From JAXMHB01 sp046346965 (GTDB taxonomy: Bacteria > Pseudomonadota > Gammaproteobacteria > Xanthomonadales > SZUA-5): DNA of 57,648 nucleotides. Below, piece after piece: positions 37,563 through 46,100 of this stretch (positions are counted from its first letter, which is position 1; the number at the start of each line of letters is the position of its first letter). Made by a program: the position numbers and the translations under genes. The stretch covers positions 1 through 57,648 of the forward strand of contig JAXMHB010000021.1 of the NCBI GenBank assembly GCA_046346965.1, read 5' to 3'. The notes under the pieces were generated by a model that ran no database searches, was not told the DNA's origin, and was given only the letters and a program-made list of their open reading frames with translations.

Positions 37563-39047
37563 GTGCACGCACCCAATCGTCCGCAGCGCATCCTGATCTT
37601 GGGCGGTGGCACGGCTGGGTGGATTGCCGCGAATCTGTTTGCCAGGCACTGGCCGGGTGTGGCGGTGTCGGTGCTGGAATCGAGCGAGATCGGGATCATT
37701 GGTGTGGGCGAGGGGTCGACGCCGCAGCTCAAAGCCTTCTTCGACACCATCGGGCTGGCCGAAGCGGACTGGATGCCGGCCTGCCACGCCACCTACAAGA
37801 CCGGCATTCGCTTCAACGACTGGTCGCGACGCCCCGGTTTCGAGAGCTATTTCCATCCCTTTCCGGCGCAGGTCGACGAGCACACCTTGCCGGCCTTCTA
37901 CTACCACTGCCACGCGCGTCGGCACGGCATCGATCTGCCGGCGCATCCGGACCGCTATTTCCTGAATGCCGCCCTGGCTGAGCGGCGGCTGGCGCCGCTG
38001 CCGGCGCACCATTTCCCCTTCCTGGTGGCCTACGGCTATCACTTCGACTCGGCGCTGCTCGGCGTGCGCCTGCGCCAGCATGCGCAGGGGCTCGGCGTGC
38101 AGCATCTGGAGGGCAAGGTGGTGCGCGTGGAGCGTGCCGAGTCGGGCGCCGTGCAGGCGCTGCACACCGAGGACGGTCGGCGGCTGGAGGCCGATCTCTA
38201 CATCGATTGCAGCGGCTTTCGCGCGCTGATCCATCAAGAGGCGCTGGGCGTGCCCTTCCTGCCCTTCAAGCGCAATCTGTACAACGACTCGGCGGTGGTG
38301 ATGCCCACACCGCCGGATGCGGAAGGCCTGCGCTGCCAAACCGACTCCACCGCGCTGAAACACGGCTGGGCCTGGAAGATTCCGCTGACCCATCGCAATG
38401 GCAACGGCTACGTCTACAGCGCCGACCATTGCAGCGCCGATGCCGCTGAAACCGAGTTGCGCATGCGGCTGGGACTACTCGACAGCGACGTCCACGCGCG
38501 CCACTTGAAGATGCGCGTCGGCCGCGTCGAACAGACCTGGGCGCACAACAGCGTGGCGATCGGGTTGTCGCAGGGCTTCATCGAGCCGCTGGAAGCCACC
38601 GCGATCCACCTGGTGCTGGAAACCGTCGAGCGCCTGATCCGCGCCTGCGATGCACCCGGCGATCTGGCCCAGCGCCGCCAGCGCTTCAACGAGGACATCG
38701 CGCGGCGGATCGAGGGCATTCGCGATTACATCGTCTGCCACTACCGGGTGAATCAGCGCGAGGACACCGACTACTGGCGCGCGAATGCCGCCAACGAGGC
38801 GCTATCCGACTCCTTGCGGCGAGTGCTGGAATGCTGGTTCCACGGCGAGAACCTGCACCAGGAAATCCAGCGTCAGGGCATCGCCTCGGCCTATCCCAGC
38901 ATGTCCTGGCACTGTTTGCTCGCCGGCTACGGCACTTTCCCGGACGAACTGGTGGCGCCGAGCGCCGAACAGCAGCGCTACGACACCGCCGTCATCGACG
39001 ACTTCATCGCGCGCTGTGCGCTGAACTTCCCGAGCAGCAGCGGCTGA
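37563..39047 (+). CDS. Flavin-dependent tryptophan halogenase family protein
   Basis: A 494-residue FAD enzyme of the tryptophan halogenase family. FAD loop LGGGTAGW at 13-20; the catalytic lysine is in place at Lys79 (ATYKTGIRFNDW), the same number as in PrnA; the signature WxWxIP is present as GWAWKIP; FIEPLEAT carries the glutamate that works with the lysine. It should use FADH2, oxygen and halide to form hypohalous acid and chlorinate or brominate an aromatic group; the substrate is unknown and need not be free tryptophan. No flavin reductase or biosynthetic cluster is adjacent. Start is GTG 37563. Confidence 0.9.
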   Translation: MHAPNRPQRILILGGGTAGWIAANLFARHWPGVAVSVLESSEIGIIGVGEGSTPQLKAFFDTIGLAEADWMPACHATYKTGIRFNDWSRRPGFESYFHPFPAQVDEHTLPAFYYHCHARRHGIDLPAHPDRYFLNAALAERRLAPLPAHHFPFLVAYGYHFDSALLGVRLRQHAQGLGVQHLEGKVVRVERAESGAVQALHTEDGRRLEADLYIDCSGFRALIHQEALGVPFLPFKRNLYNDSAVVMPTPPDAEGLRCQTDSTALKHGWAWKIPLTHRNGNGYVYSADHCSADAAETELRMRLGLLDSDVHARHLKMRVGRVEQTWAHNSVAIGLSQGFIEPLEATAIHLVLETVERLIRACDAPGDLAQRRQRFNEDIARRIEGIRDYIVCHYRVNQREDTDYWRANAANEALSDSLRRVLECWFHGENLHQEIQRQGIASAYPSMSWHCLLAGYGTFPDELVAPSAEQQRYDTAVIDDFIARCALNFPSSSG

Positions 39048-39156
39048 GGCGGCCCGCGGGCTTGCAGTCAGCGTCGCTGTTCACCTCAGGGACACCTCGT
39101 CGCCGCGCAACCTTGATCGCGCCATGGCTACGCTGCGCGTTTTTGGGAGTGCTGTC

Positions 39157-39615
39157 ATGGCCCTGTGCCGACTGATCTACGCCTCGCGGGCCGTCGAATT
39201 GCCGCGCCCCGAAGACATCGACGCCATCCTCGGCGTTTCTCGCGCCAACAACGCCAAGGTGGGTGTCACCGGCGCGCTGATGTACAGCTCGCGTGAGTTC
39301 CTGCAATGCCTGGAAGGCGCCCGCGAGGCGGTCAACAGCACCTACGCGCGGATCATCAAAGACCCGCGCCACACCGAGGTGACCATCCTGGAGTTCAGCG
39401 AGATCGAGCGCCGCTGGTTTGCCGGGTGGGGCATGCACCATGTGCCGCCGCTGTGGAGCACGCGCCAGATGCTGCTGCGCTACGCCGAGCGCGAGACCTT
39501 CAATCCGCTGAAGATGTCCGCCGCCTGCGCCCGCGCGATGCTGAGCGATCTGGCGACCGATCTCGGCGCTGCTCGAGAAGATGAGTCGCGGGTGGGGAAA
39601 GCCGGGCGCGGCTGA
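39157..39615 (+). CDS. BLUF-domain blue-light photoreceptor
   Basis: A 152-residue short BLUF protein that binds FAD and senses blue light. The flavin-site residues are present: Tyr8 (LIYAS), the Asn pair in SRANNAKVGVTG, and Gln in FLQCLEG; a Trp pair (RRWFAGWGMHH) lies where the semi-conserved Trp is expected. After about residue 110 only a short helical tail follows, so there is no output domain and it must act through a partner protein. ATG 39157 was chosen over 39124 because the first beta strand follows directly. Divergent or opposite genes do not suggest the partner; no GGDEF/EAL gene is adjacent. Confidence 0.92.
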   Translation: MALCRLIYASRAVELPRPEDIDAILGVSRANNAKVGVTGALMYSSREFLQCLEGAREAVNSTYARIIKDPRHTEVTILEFSEIERRWFAGWGMHHVPPLWSTRQMLLRYAERETFNPLKMSAACARAMLSDLATDLGAAREDESRVGKAGRG

Positions 39616-39663
39616 GCGCGCGGCCGCGGCAGCAGGCAGGCATGTCCGGGACGTCCTCGCACC

Positions 39664-40758
39664 TCAGCTCCCCTCGCCTACCTCCAGGAACAAGTTGACC
39701 AGCGCGCTGTTGACGTAATAGTTACTGCGCCCGGCCTGTTGCTTCTGCACGAAGCCTGCTTCGGCCAGCTTGTCCAGATGCTTGGCTGCGGTCTGTCGAG
39801 TCACGCCAAGATCCGTCATCAGGAAATCAATGCGGGTGTAGGGGTGGCGGAACAGGTTGTTGAGCAAGTCCTGGGAGTAGAGCTTCGGCAAGCGCTCTCG
39901 CAGCTGCGATTTCATCGACGCCATTTGCCCACGTACGCCCTCGACCAGCCTCAAGGTGGTCTGCGCCGTTTGTGCGACGGCCGTCAGCATGTAGATCACC
40001 CAGTCTTGCCATGCGCCATCGTCACGCACGGCCTGTAGCAAGCGGTAGTACTCACCCTTGCTGCGCGTAATGTGGCGGCTGAGATAGAGAATGGGGATGT
40101 CCAGCAGCCCTGCGCGTGTGAGGTAGAGCACGTTCAAAATGCGGCCGATGCGCCCGTTGCCGTCCGGGAATGGGTGGATGCTCTCGAACTGGTGATGGAT
40201 CAGCGCCATTTTGATCAATGGGTCCAAGGCGCAAGCCTCGTCGTCGTTGACGAAGCGCTCCAACGCGCTCATGTGCACCACGATCTCGTTGCCGTCCTGC
40301 GGCGGCACAAAGGCCGTTTCCCCGGTCACATCATTGCGCAGCACAGTCCCGGGTGTGTTTCGGAAGCCGCCACTGCGGCGCTTCAGCAGTCGGAACATGT
40401 CGATCAGTGTGTTGTTGGTGATCAGACCGCCTGTCTGAATCAAGCGGCTGTAGCCCAAGCGCAGCGAGTCCCGATACAGCGCGACTTCCTTGGCGGCGGC
40501 CGAGTCTGGGCCCTCCGGGAACAGTGTGGCCTGGAACAACTCGTCTTGGGTGGTCACGATGTTTTCGATCTCAGAACTTGCTTTGGCCTCCTGCAAGGTC
40601 AGCGTATCGATCAAGATGCCTTGGTTCGGGATGGTAGCCGCGCGCCCCTTGAGTTCCGCCAGAGCGCGGTTGGCGGCGGCCAGTGCCTTCAAGACCGGCA
40701 CCGTTTCCAGCTGAACTGGTGGCGGTAAGGGCGGGATGGGGTATGTCGGCGTTAACAT
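39664..40758 (-). CDS. Fic-family AMP-transferase with C-terminal winged helix
   Basis: A 364-residue class II Fic protein. Active-site motif HPFPDGNGRIGR is complete, with catalytic His195, so transfer of AMP (or another nucleotide monophosphate) to a protein hydroxyl is expected. The N-terminal inhibitory helix carries the (S/T)xxxE(G/N) motif as Ser61...Glu65-Asn66 in SSEIEN. About residues 290-355 form a winged helix-turn-helix (DFLMTDLGVTRQTAAKHLDKLAEAGF), the layout seen in two-domain Fic proteins such as Shewanella SO4266. The start codon lies inside a TTAACAT-type operator (40751-40799), so the protein probably represses itself. Its base composition is lower in GC than its neighbours, a sign of transfer. 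Confidence 0.93.
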   Translation of the reverse strand: MLTPTYPIPPLPPPVQLETVPVLKALAAANRALAELKGRAATIPNQGILIDTLTLQEAKASSEIENIVTTQDELFQATLFPEGPDSAAAKEVALYRDSLRLGYSRLIQTGGLITNNTLIDMFRLLKRRSGGFRNTPGTVLRNDVTGETAFVPPQDGNEIVVHMSALERFVNDDEACALDPLIKMALIHHQFESIHPFPDGNGRIGRILNVLYLTRAGLLDIPILYLSRHITRSKGEYYRLLQAVRDDGAWQDWVIYMLTAVAQTAQTTLRLVEGVRGQMASMKSQLRERLPKLYSQDLLNNLFRHPYTRIDFLMTDLGVTRQTAAKHLDKLAEAGFVQKQQAGRSNYYVNSALVNLFLEVGEGS

Positions 40759-40799
40759 GAGCGCTTCGATATGTTAAAGAATCTGCTTTTCTTTAACAT
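40751..40799 (-). promoter_or_regulatory. Candidate autoregulatory operator of the Fic gene
   Basis: A perfect 11-base inverted repeat, ATGTTAAAGAA (40771-40781) and TTCTTTAACAT (40789-40799), with a seven-base spacer lies just upstream of the Fic start on the minus strand. A third half-site, GTTAACAT (40751-40758), overlaps the start codon. This AT-rich dyad in GC-rich DNA is where the gene's promoter should be, and the Fic protein's own winged helix is the natural candidate to bind it. Confidence 0.65.
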
Positions 40800-40925
40800 G
40801 AAACGACGTCATGTCAAGGAATTCCTGGGTTGCTGTCCAGGGCAGGCGCCTCGAGTGTAGGGCTGTTCGCTAAGCCAGGCACCGCGGACGCGAAGGATCC
40901 GGCCTATGAGGTTGTCGATCACGGC

Positions 40926-41176
40926 TAGCCCGGATGTTTCATGAGGGCACGCGGATGATCGCGCAGGGCTTTGCGCCGGAATCGAGGCGCGAGAAGGAGG
41001 AATGGTGGTTCCATTGCGACGACGAGCAACAAAGAGTCCGGCGCGAAGAACCAGCGAGGGCCGCGTGAGCGGGGAAATGGTCGCGGGCACTGTGTCATTG
41101 AGATGGACCTGCCGATTCCCGCGGCACTACAACGACGCCACACATTTCCTCGCGACCTCATGAAACATCCGGGCTA
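40926..41176. mobile_element. MITE-like element with perfect 21-bp terminal inverted repeats
   Basis: The ends 40926-40946 (TAGCCCGGATGTTTCATGAG...) and 41156-41176 are exact reverse complements over 21 bases and enclose 209 bases without a credible gene. The outermost CTA/TAG is palindromic, so the target duplication is unclear (possibly TA). It has the size and form of a non-autonomous element mobilised by a transposase in trans. The remaining intergenic bases 40800-40925 show nothing recognised; 41179-41204 holds a weak hairpin. Confidence 0.7.
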
Positions 41177-41235
41177 ACGCCGACAGCGTTGCTCTGCTGC
41201 CGGCGCCCGCCGCCACGGGAAGGAGTTTTGAGGAA

Positions 41236-41706
41236 TCAGCTGGCCGCGATGGTCACGGTCACGGTGTCACGGTACTCGCCGGCCGGCAACTCGCTTTGAC
41301 CTTCGACATTCACCGTCAACTCGTAGGCCGCGTTCCACTGCGGGTCCGGGCGGGCGATCGAGGCGTCGGTGGCCAGGCTGTGGTCGGCGATCGAGTCGTA
41401 GTTCACGCGGTAGGCGCTCACCGCGCCGCGCGGACCGACCATCTTGCCGCCTTCGGCGGAGGTGAAGCTGACCGAGTAGCCGTCCGGATCATTGCAGGTC
41501 TCTTTCACCTGACCGACGGCGCGGTTGGCTTCGCCGGCAACGAGGTCGAGGTTGGTGCCGTAGTCGACCACACCGATCTCGCACAGCGCACCGACGGTGC
41601 CGCGGATGATGATCTGGCCGGAGGTCGGGCCGGCGGCGTTAGCGGTGCCGGCAACCAGCAGCGCGGCGGACAGGGCGGTAGCAGCAAACAGGTTCTTGAG
41701 GTTCAT
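41236..41706 (-). CDS. Spore coat protein U-like/fimbrial-type secreted protein
   Basis: A 156-residue exported protein with signal peptide MNLKNLFAATALSAALLVAG ending at ANA. The mature part is beta-rich and begins with a strand-rich GQIIIRGTVGALCEIGVVDYG, contains two cysteines (ALCEIG and KETCND) likely to form the family disulfide, and ends LPAGEYRDTVTVTIAAS, the typical close of coat-U/pilin-like subunits (SCPU or DUF4402). Such proteins form secreted chaperone-usher-like fibres, but no chaperone or usher gene is adjacent. Start ATG 41706 follows CTGGAG. A likely sigma-54 promoter lies 76 bases upstream. Confidence 0.82.
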   Translation of the reverse strand: MNLKNLFAATALSAALLVAGTANAAGPTSGQIIIRGTVGALCEIGVVDYGTNLDLVAGEANRAVGQVKETCNDPDGYSVSFTSAEGGKMVGPRGAVSAYRVNYDSIADHSLATDASIARPDPQWNAAYELTVNVEGQSELPAGEYRDTVTVTIAAS

Positions 41707-41781
41707 GGCGGTATCTCCAGGGATTTGCTTGAGGGTGGGTTTGCAGTGTTTCCCCGGTTCGTCCGGGGGCGAGTACCCTTT

Positions 41782-41797
41782 AGCGAGATCCGTGCCA
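41782..41797 (-). promoter_or_regulatory. Candidate sigma-54 promoter
   Basis: On the minus strand TGGCACGGATCTCGCT matches the -24/-12 consensus (TGGCACG, four bases, TTGCW) with one mismatch, and the GG and GC pairs are separated by exactly ten bases. It would start a transcript about 65 bases before the coat-U-like ATG at 41706; the leader would contain a six-base hairpin (CCCCGG/CCGGGG, 41752-41768). Confidence 0.6.
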
Positions 41798-41880
41798 GCT
41801 CTGTGAGATGTCATAACACCATGTTTTAAAAAGAAATGATCGGACACTGGTGACGCGCGCATCCAGCCCGGACCGGCGAC

Positions 41881-41919
41881 CTTCGCATTCTGCAATTGCG
41901 CCATATGCAAAATGCGAAG
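41881..41919 (-). promoter_or_regulatory. Candidate enhancer-binding-protein site (dyad)
   Basis: A 14-base inverted repeat with one mismatch, CTTCGCATTCTGCA (41881-41894) and TGCAAAATGCGAAG (41906-41919), spacer 11. It lies about 100 bases upstream of the candidate sigma-54 promoter, the usual distance for activator sites, with an AT-rich stretch (about 41816-41834) between that could take IHF. The rest of 41707-42047 holds no gene. Confidence 0.5.
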
Positions 41920-42047
41920 CACTGCTGTGATCGCGCAACTCGGTCATGGCCGCCTGCTCGCAGGCCGGTCTATCCGATTCCCGGCCGTCATTGTTACTCG
42001 CCAACGGTGGCGAGGAACTCCCCGGCGTCCACCCCGTCGATCTCCGC

Positions 42048-42470
42048 TTACTCTGCCAAGGCAAAGGGATCGACCAGTGCAAGATCGCAGTGCTCGAAAT
42101 CTCGGATGTTGCGCGTAACAAGGACGGCCCCATGGACCTTGCAGGTGGCCGCAATCAAGGCATCCGCGAACTGGATCGGTCGCCCGAGCGCTCGTCGGCC
42201 CGCAACGAGCGAAGCGCATGCCGTGGCAACAGCGCGATCGATCGACAGGATCCGCGCGGCGAAGTCGATCAGCGTGAGTTCCACGTCGGCCGCCAGCGTG
42301 TCGCGGCGCTTGCCAGCCGGCAGCGCGAGGACGCCCTGTCGCAATTCGGCTTCAGTGACGACGGAGAGGTAAAGGTCCGCCTCGTTCTGCGTCGCAAGCC
42401 AGGCTTCAACCGCGGGGTAGCGGCCGGGCGTCATCAACGCCGAAAGGACGTTGGTATCCAGAACGATCAT
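42048..42470 (-). CDS. vapC: PIN-domain toxin VapC/FitB-like
   Basis: A 140-residue PIN-domain ribonuclease. The acidic metal-binding residues are visible: Asp5 (MIVLDTN), Glu42 (TEAELRQG), Asp103 (FADALIAA) and Asp124 (TRNIRDF). Toxins of this type cut tRNA or rRNA when freed from the antitoxin. The overall pattern (QFADALIAATCKVHGAVLVTRNIRDFE) is closest to the FitB subgroup. ATG 42470 overlaps the antitoxin stop by four bases, the standard arrangement. All key residues are intact, so the toxin should be active. Confidence 0.93.
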   Translation of the reverse strand: MIVLDTNVLSALMTPGRYPAVEAWLATQNEADLYLSVVTEAELRQGVLALPAGKRRDTLAADVELTLIDFAARILSIDRAVATACASLVAGRRALGRPIQFADALIAATCKVHGAVLVTRNIRDFEHCDLALVDPFALAE

Positions 42471-42742
42471 GGCTGGCCCAGGTCCACCTCGCGCAATGAA
42501 CCGTCACGCGGCGGCAATTCCAGATCCGCCGCGTACCCATGCGCAAAGCGCGACCGCATGCGCGCGAGGAGAGTCGCGCCAGTAGGGCTCGGCGGGCTTG
42601 CGTCCGCCGCAGTGCCATGGCTCACGATCTTGCGCAGGCTGCGACGCACGAATTCTTCCTTGGAGATGCCGAGTTGGGCCGCCGCCAGACGCAGGGCACG
42701 GTCGGTGGCCTCATCCAGGTTTCGAACGGTGAGTGTGCTCAT
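42467..42742 (-). CDS. vapB: FitA/VapB-type ribbon-helix-helix antitoxin
   Basis: A 91-residue antitoxin that binds the toxin and represses the operon. The N-terminus is a ribbon-helix-helix (STLTVRNLDEATDRALRLAAAQLGISKEEFVRRSLRKIV); the C-terminal part (about 50-91) is the flexible toxin-binding region, ending LREVDLGQP. ATG 42742 is the start; the frame is open to 42772 but the extra residues lie in the promoter. Overlap with the toxin start gives coupled translation. Confidence 0.9.
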   Translation of the reverse strand: MSTLTVRNLDEATDRALRLAAAQLGISKEEFVRRSLRKIVSHGTAADASPPSPTGATLLARMRSRFAHGYAADLELPPRDGSLREVDLGQP

Positions 42743-42770
42743 GCGGGACTCCACTGACAGCGTTGCTGGC

Positions 42771-42799
42771 AATGTAAGCAGTCATCGCTGATGAATCAA
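42771..42799 (-). promoter_or_regulatory. Promoter of the vapBC operon
   Basis: On the minus strand TTGATT (42799-42794) and TACATT (42776-42771) are separated by 17 bases, a good sigma-70 match, about 29 bases before the antitoxin ATG. The ribbon-helix-helix antitoxin would be expected to bind over it. Confidence 0.55.
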
Positions 42800-42884
42800 T
42801 CCTGGTCTCGTCCACCGGGGGCGCTCCGGCAAGCCGCATTGGTCGGAGCCAGCGCCGTCACCGCCCCGGCCTTGGCGTCGAGGC

Positions 42885-43013
42885 CTTCTGGCGAGCGAAC
42901 TGGCGCTGATCCGCCAGGTCACGCCGCTCGCCATCGACCACGTGCTGACCCACGCCATCGGTTTCGGCGGCTACTACTACGCGGCGCAGGTCTGGAGCCG
43001 CGTGCGCGGGTGA
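42885..43013 (+). pseudogene. Relic of a protein-coding gene (C-terminal fragment)
   Basis: A 42-codon stretch reads like real protein and ends at TGA 43011-43013: LLASELALIRQ, then VTPLAIDHVLTHAIGFGG and YYYAAQVWSRVRG. No start codon or upstream coding sequence exists in that frame. The ending faintly resembles the C-terminal GYYSYLWAEV-type segment of M3 oligopeptidases, but this is speculative. It looks like the remains of a gene truncated by the arrival of vapBC or another insertion. The remaining bases 42800-42884 and 43014-43097 hold nothing recognised. Confidence 0.35.
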
Positions 43014-43097
43014 GACAAGAGCGCCGGGCGCCTCGCGTGCGGACGCTGGTGGCATGGCCGGGCGATGCGGATGCGCAGGACGCGGCCTTGGCGTGTC

Positions 43098-43126
43098 ACC
43101 CGGGAGCGCCGGCGGCGCTCCCGGGT
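43098..43126. terminator. Strong hairpin after the BNR-repeat gene
   Basis: A 13-base perfect stem, ACCCGGGAGCGCC and GGCGCTCCCGGGT, with a three-base loop lies just past the stop of the minus-strand gene. No T-run follows on either strand. It may terminate by another route or protect the 3' end. Confidence 0.6.
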
Positions 43127-43133
43127 CCTGGGC

Positions 43134-46100
43134 TTAGTGCATCACCATCCAGCCGCCGCTGAACCACCAGCGCGCCAGCGTGGCGGGACCGCCGCCTTGT
43201 TCGCGGGCTTCCCAGGTGGCGCGGTCGAGTGGTTTGAGTGCGTCGGCGCCGGCTTTGCTGAGCGCGGCGTTGATGTCCGGCAGCTGCGCCAGCAGGCGGT
43301 CGCGGTCGGCATTGCGCTCGGTGAGTTCGCGCTGGACGTTTTCGTGCTCGCGCTGTTGGCTGGCGCTGGGGCGGCCGTCGTAGCTGACCACGGCGCCGTA
43401 GAGCTGGCCCATGCGCTCGCGCAGTTGTTCTTCGCCACTGACGTAGCCGCCATCGGTGCTGCTGGCTGCCAGTTGCTTCTGCAGCGTGTCGATGGCGGCT
43501 CGGTAGCTGCTCAGCTGTTTGGGCGCCTTGCCGGCCAGTGACTGCAGGCGGGCGTCGATCTGTTTGATCAGATCGGTCAGCGTATCGGCGGTGTAGGTCA
43601 GCTCACCCAGTTCGCCATGCAGCGCCAAGGCCAGTTCGCGCTGGGCGGCGCGGTCTTCCGGGCTGTGCGGCGAGCGCGGATCGGCGGCCAGCGTGACCTT
43701 GCCCTCGACCACCTGCTTGCCGCGCGTCAGCACGTAGCGGTACTCGCCTTCAGGCAGGCGCGGACCGACAAAGGCTGGGACCAACTGCGTCGACGGCGGC
43801 AGCTTCGGCGCTTTCAGACGCATCGGCCAATCGATGCGCACCACGCCACGGCGCTTGTCCACCGGCAGCGTCGTCACCTTCTCATTGGCGGCGTTGTACA
43901 CCTCCAGCTTGGAGTCGCCGAACATATGGCGCTTCTGGGCGTAGAAGTTGATCACCGCCACGTCCGGCAGGCTTTGTCCGGCGTACTCGTCGTCGCCGCC
44001 GAACTCCTGCAGCGCGCCGCCGACCGTCTGAATGCCGGGGCGCGAGGGCAGCACCGCCAGTTCCTGCGCCAGCAACTCGGGCGTCAGCGCGCGCAGCGGC
44101 GTCAGGTCGTCGATGATGTAGATGCCGCGGCCGTGGGTGGCAATGATCAGATCGTGTTCGCGCGGGTGGATGTACAGATCGTGCACCGCGACGCGCGGCA
44201 GATTCTCGGCGAAGCGCGTCCAGTGCGCGCCGGCATCCAGCGACAGATACAGGCCGAACTCGGTGCCGAGGTAGAGCAGATTGGCTTGCACCGGATCCTG
44301 TTCGATCACCCAGGCGTAGCCTTCGACCGTGCTCAGATCCAGTGCCGTGAAGCTGGCGCCGTAGTCACGCGTGACCAGCACGTAGGGCTTCATGTCGCCA
44401 CGGCGGTGATCATCGATGGTCAAGAAGGCGGTGCCGGCGTCATGCGGTGAGGCCTCAATGCGCGACACCCAGCCGCCCTTCGGTGCGCCCTTCAGCTTGC
44501 CCGTCAGATTGGTCCAGCTCTGGCCGCCATCGCGGGTCAGCTGCACATGGCCGTCGTCGGTGCCCACCCAGATCGTGCGGGCATCCAGCGGCGACTCGGC
44601 GATGGTGTAGATCGTCGCGTGGTTCTCGGCGGTGGAGTTGTCGCGGGTCAGACCACCGGACTGCGCCTGGCGCTGAAAGGCCGGGTTGTCGGTGGTCAGA
44701 TCGGGGGAGATGCGCGTCCAACTGTCGCCGCGGTCGCTGGACACATGCAGATACTGCGAGCCGGTGTAGAGCTTGCCGCTGGGCGCCAGCACGGTCGGCG
44801 TGTTCCAGTTGAAGCGCAGCTTTTCCTCGCCCTCGCCGCGCGCCGGCGCGATCTGCTTGACCTCGCCGATGGCGCGATTGACGCGCAGCAGCTTGCCGCC
44901 CTGGTATTGGCTGAACACGGTGTTGGCATCGCTGGGGTCGGGCCACACCCAGAAGCCATCGCCCATGCCGACGCTGTCCCAGTCGCGGTTGCGGATGCCC
45001 GAGGCGCCGCGCGAGGGCGCCATCCAGGAGCCGTTGTCCTGCAGACCGCCGTAGACGTTGTACGGCTGCGCCATGTCGGCACTCACGTGATAAAACTGGC
45101 TGACCGGCAGATTGCGCGCATGCCGCCACTTGGCGCCCTGGTTCATCGATTCGTAGAGCCCGCCATCGGTGCCGAGCAGCAACTGCTGCGGCAGCTTCGG
45201 ATTGATCCACAGCGCGTGGTGGTCAGGGTGCACCGAGCCGCCAAAGCTCATGCCGTTGAAGGTCTTGCCGCCGTCGGTCGAGACCGTGGTCACATAGGCC
45301 GGGCGATAGACGCGGTTGTGGTCGGTGGGATCGACCACGATTTCGGCGAAGTAGAAGGGGCGCATCTGCACATTCGCGCTCGAATTCACCTCCGTCCACT
45401 GATTGCCCATGTTGTCTGAGCGATACAGCGCCGTCTTCTTGGCCTCGACCAGCGCGTAGACGACATTGGTCTTGCTCGCGGCCACCGCCACCGAGATGCG
45501 GCCCTTCTCGCCGGCCGGCAGTCCGTTCTCGATCTTGTTCCAGGTGCTGCCGCCGTCAAAGCTGCGATACAGGCCCGAGCCCTTGCCGCCCGAGGTGAAG
45601 AAATCCGGCGAGCGCCGGAAGCTCCACATGCCGGCATACAGCACATTGGGATTGCGCGGGTCCATGGCGATGTCGCTGCAGCCGGTGCCAGCATCCACGT
45701 ACAGCACCTTCTCGAAGCTGAGGCCGCCATCGCGACTGCGGTAGACGCCGCGCTCGGTCGAATCGCTCCACAGCGCGCCGGTGGCGCAGACGAACACGGT
45801 GTTGCCGTCGGTGTAATCGACGGCCAGTCGAGCAATGCGCTCGACCTTCTCCAGACCCATGCGCTTGAAGCTGTCGCCGCCGTCGGTGCTCAGGTACACG
45901 CCGTCGCCCACCGACACCGAGTTGCGCACATTGGCCTCGCCAGTGCCCACCCAGACGCGCTTGGGATCATTGGGATCGATGCGAATGGCGCCGATGCTCT
46001 GCGCGTGCGCGTCGAACACCGACTTGTAGGAGTTGCCGCCGTCGGTCGAGCGCCAGACGCCGCCGGAGGCTGCACCCACGTAGATGGTTTGCGGGAAGCT

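Noticed and set aside
41707..41800. Cyclic di-GMP riboswitch upstream of the coat-U-like gene
   Set aside because: The leader has a CAAACCC stretch and a small hairpin but lacks the conserved paired aptamer core; the sigma-54 box explains the region better.
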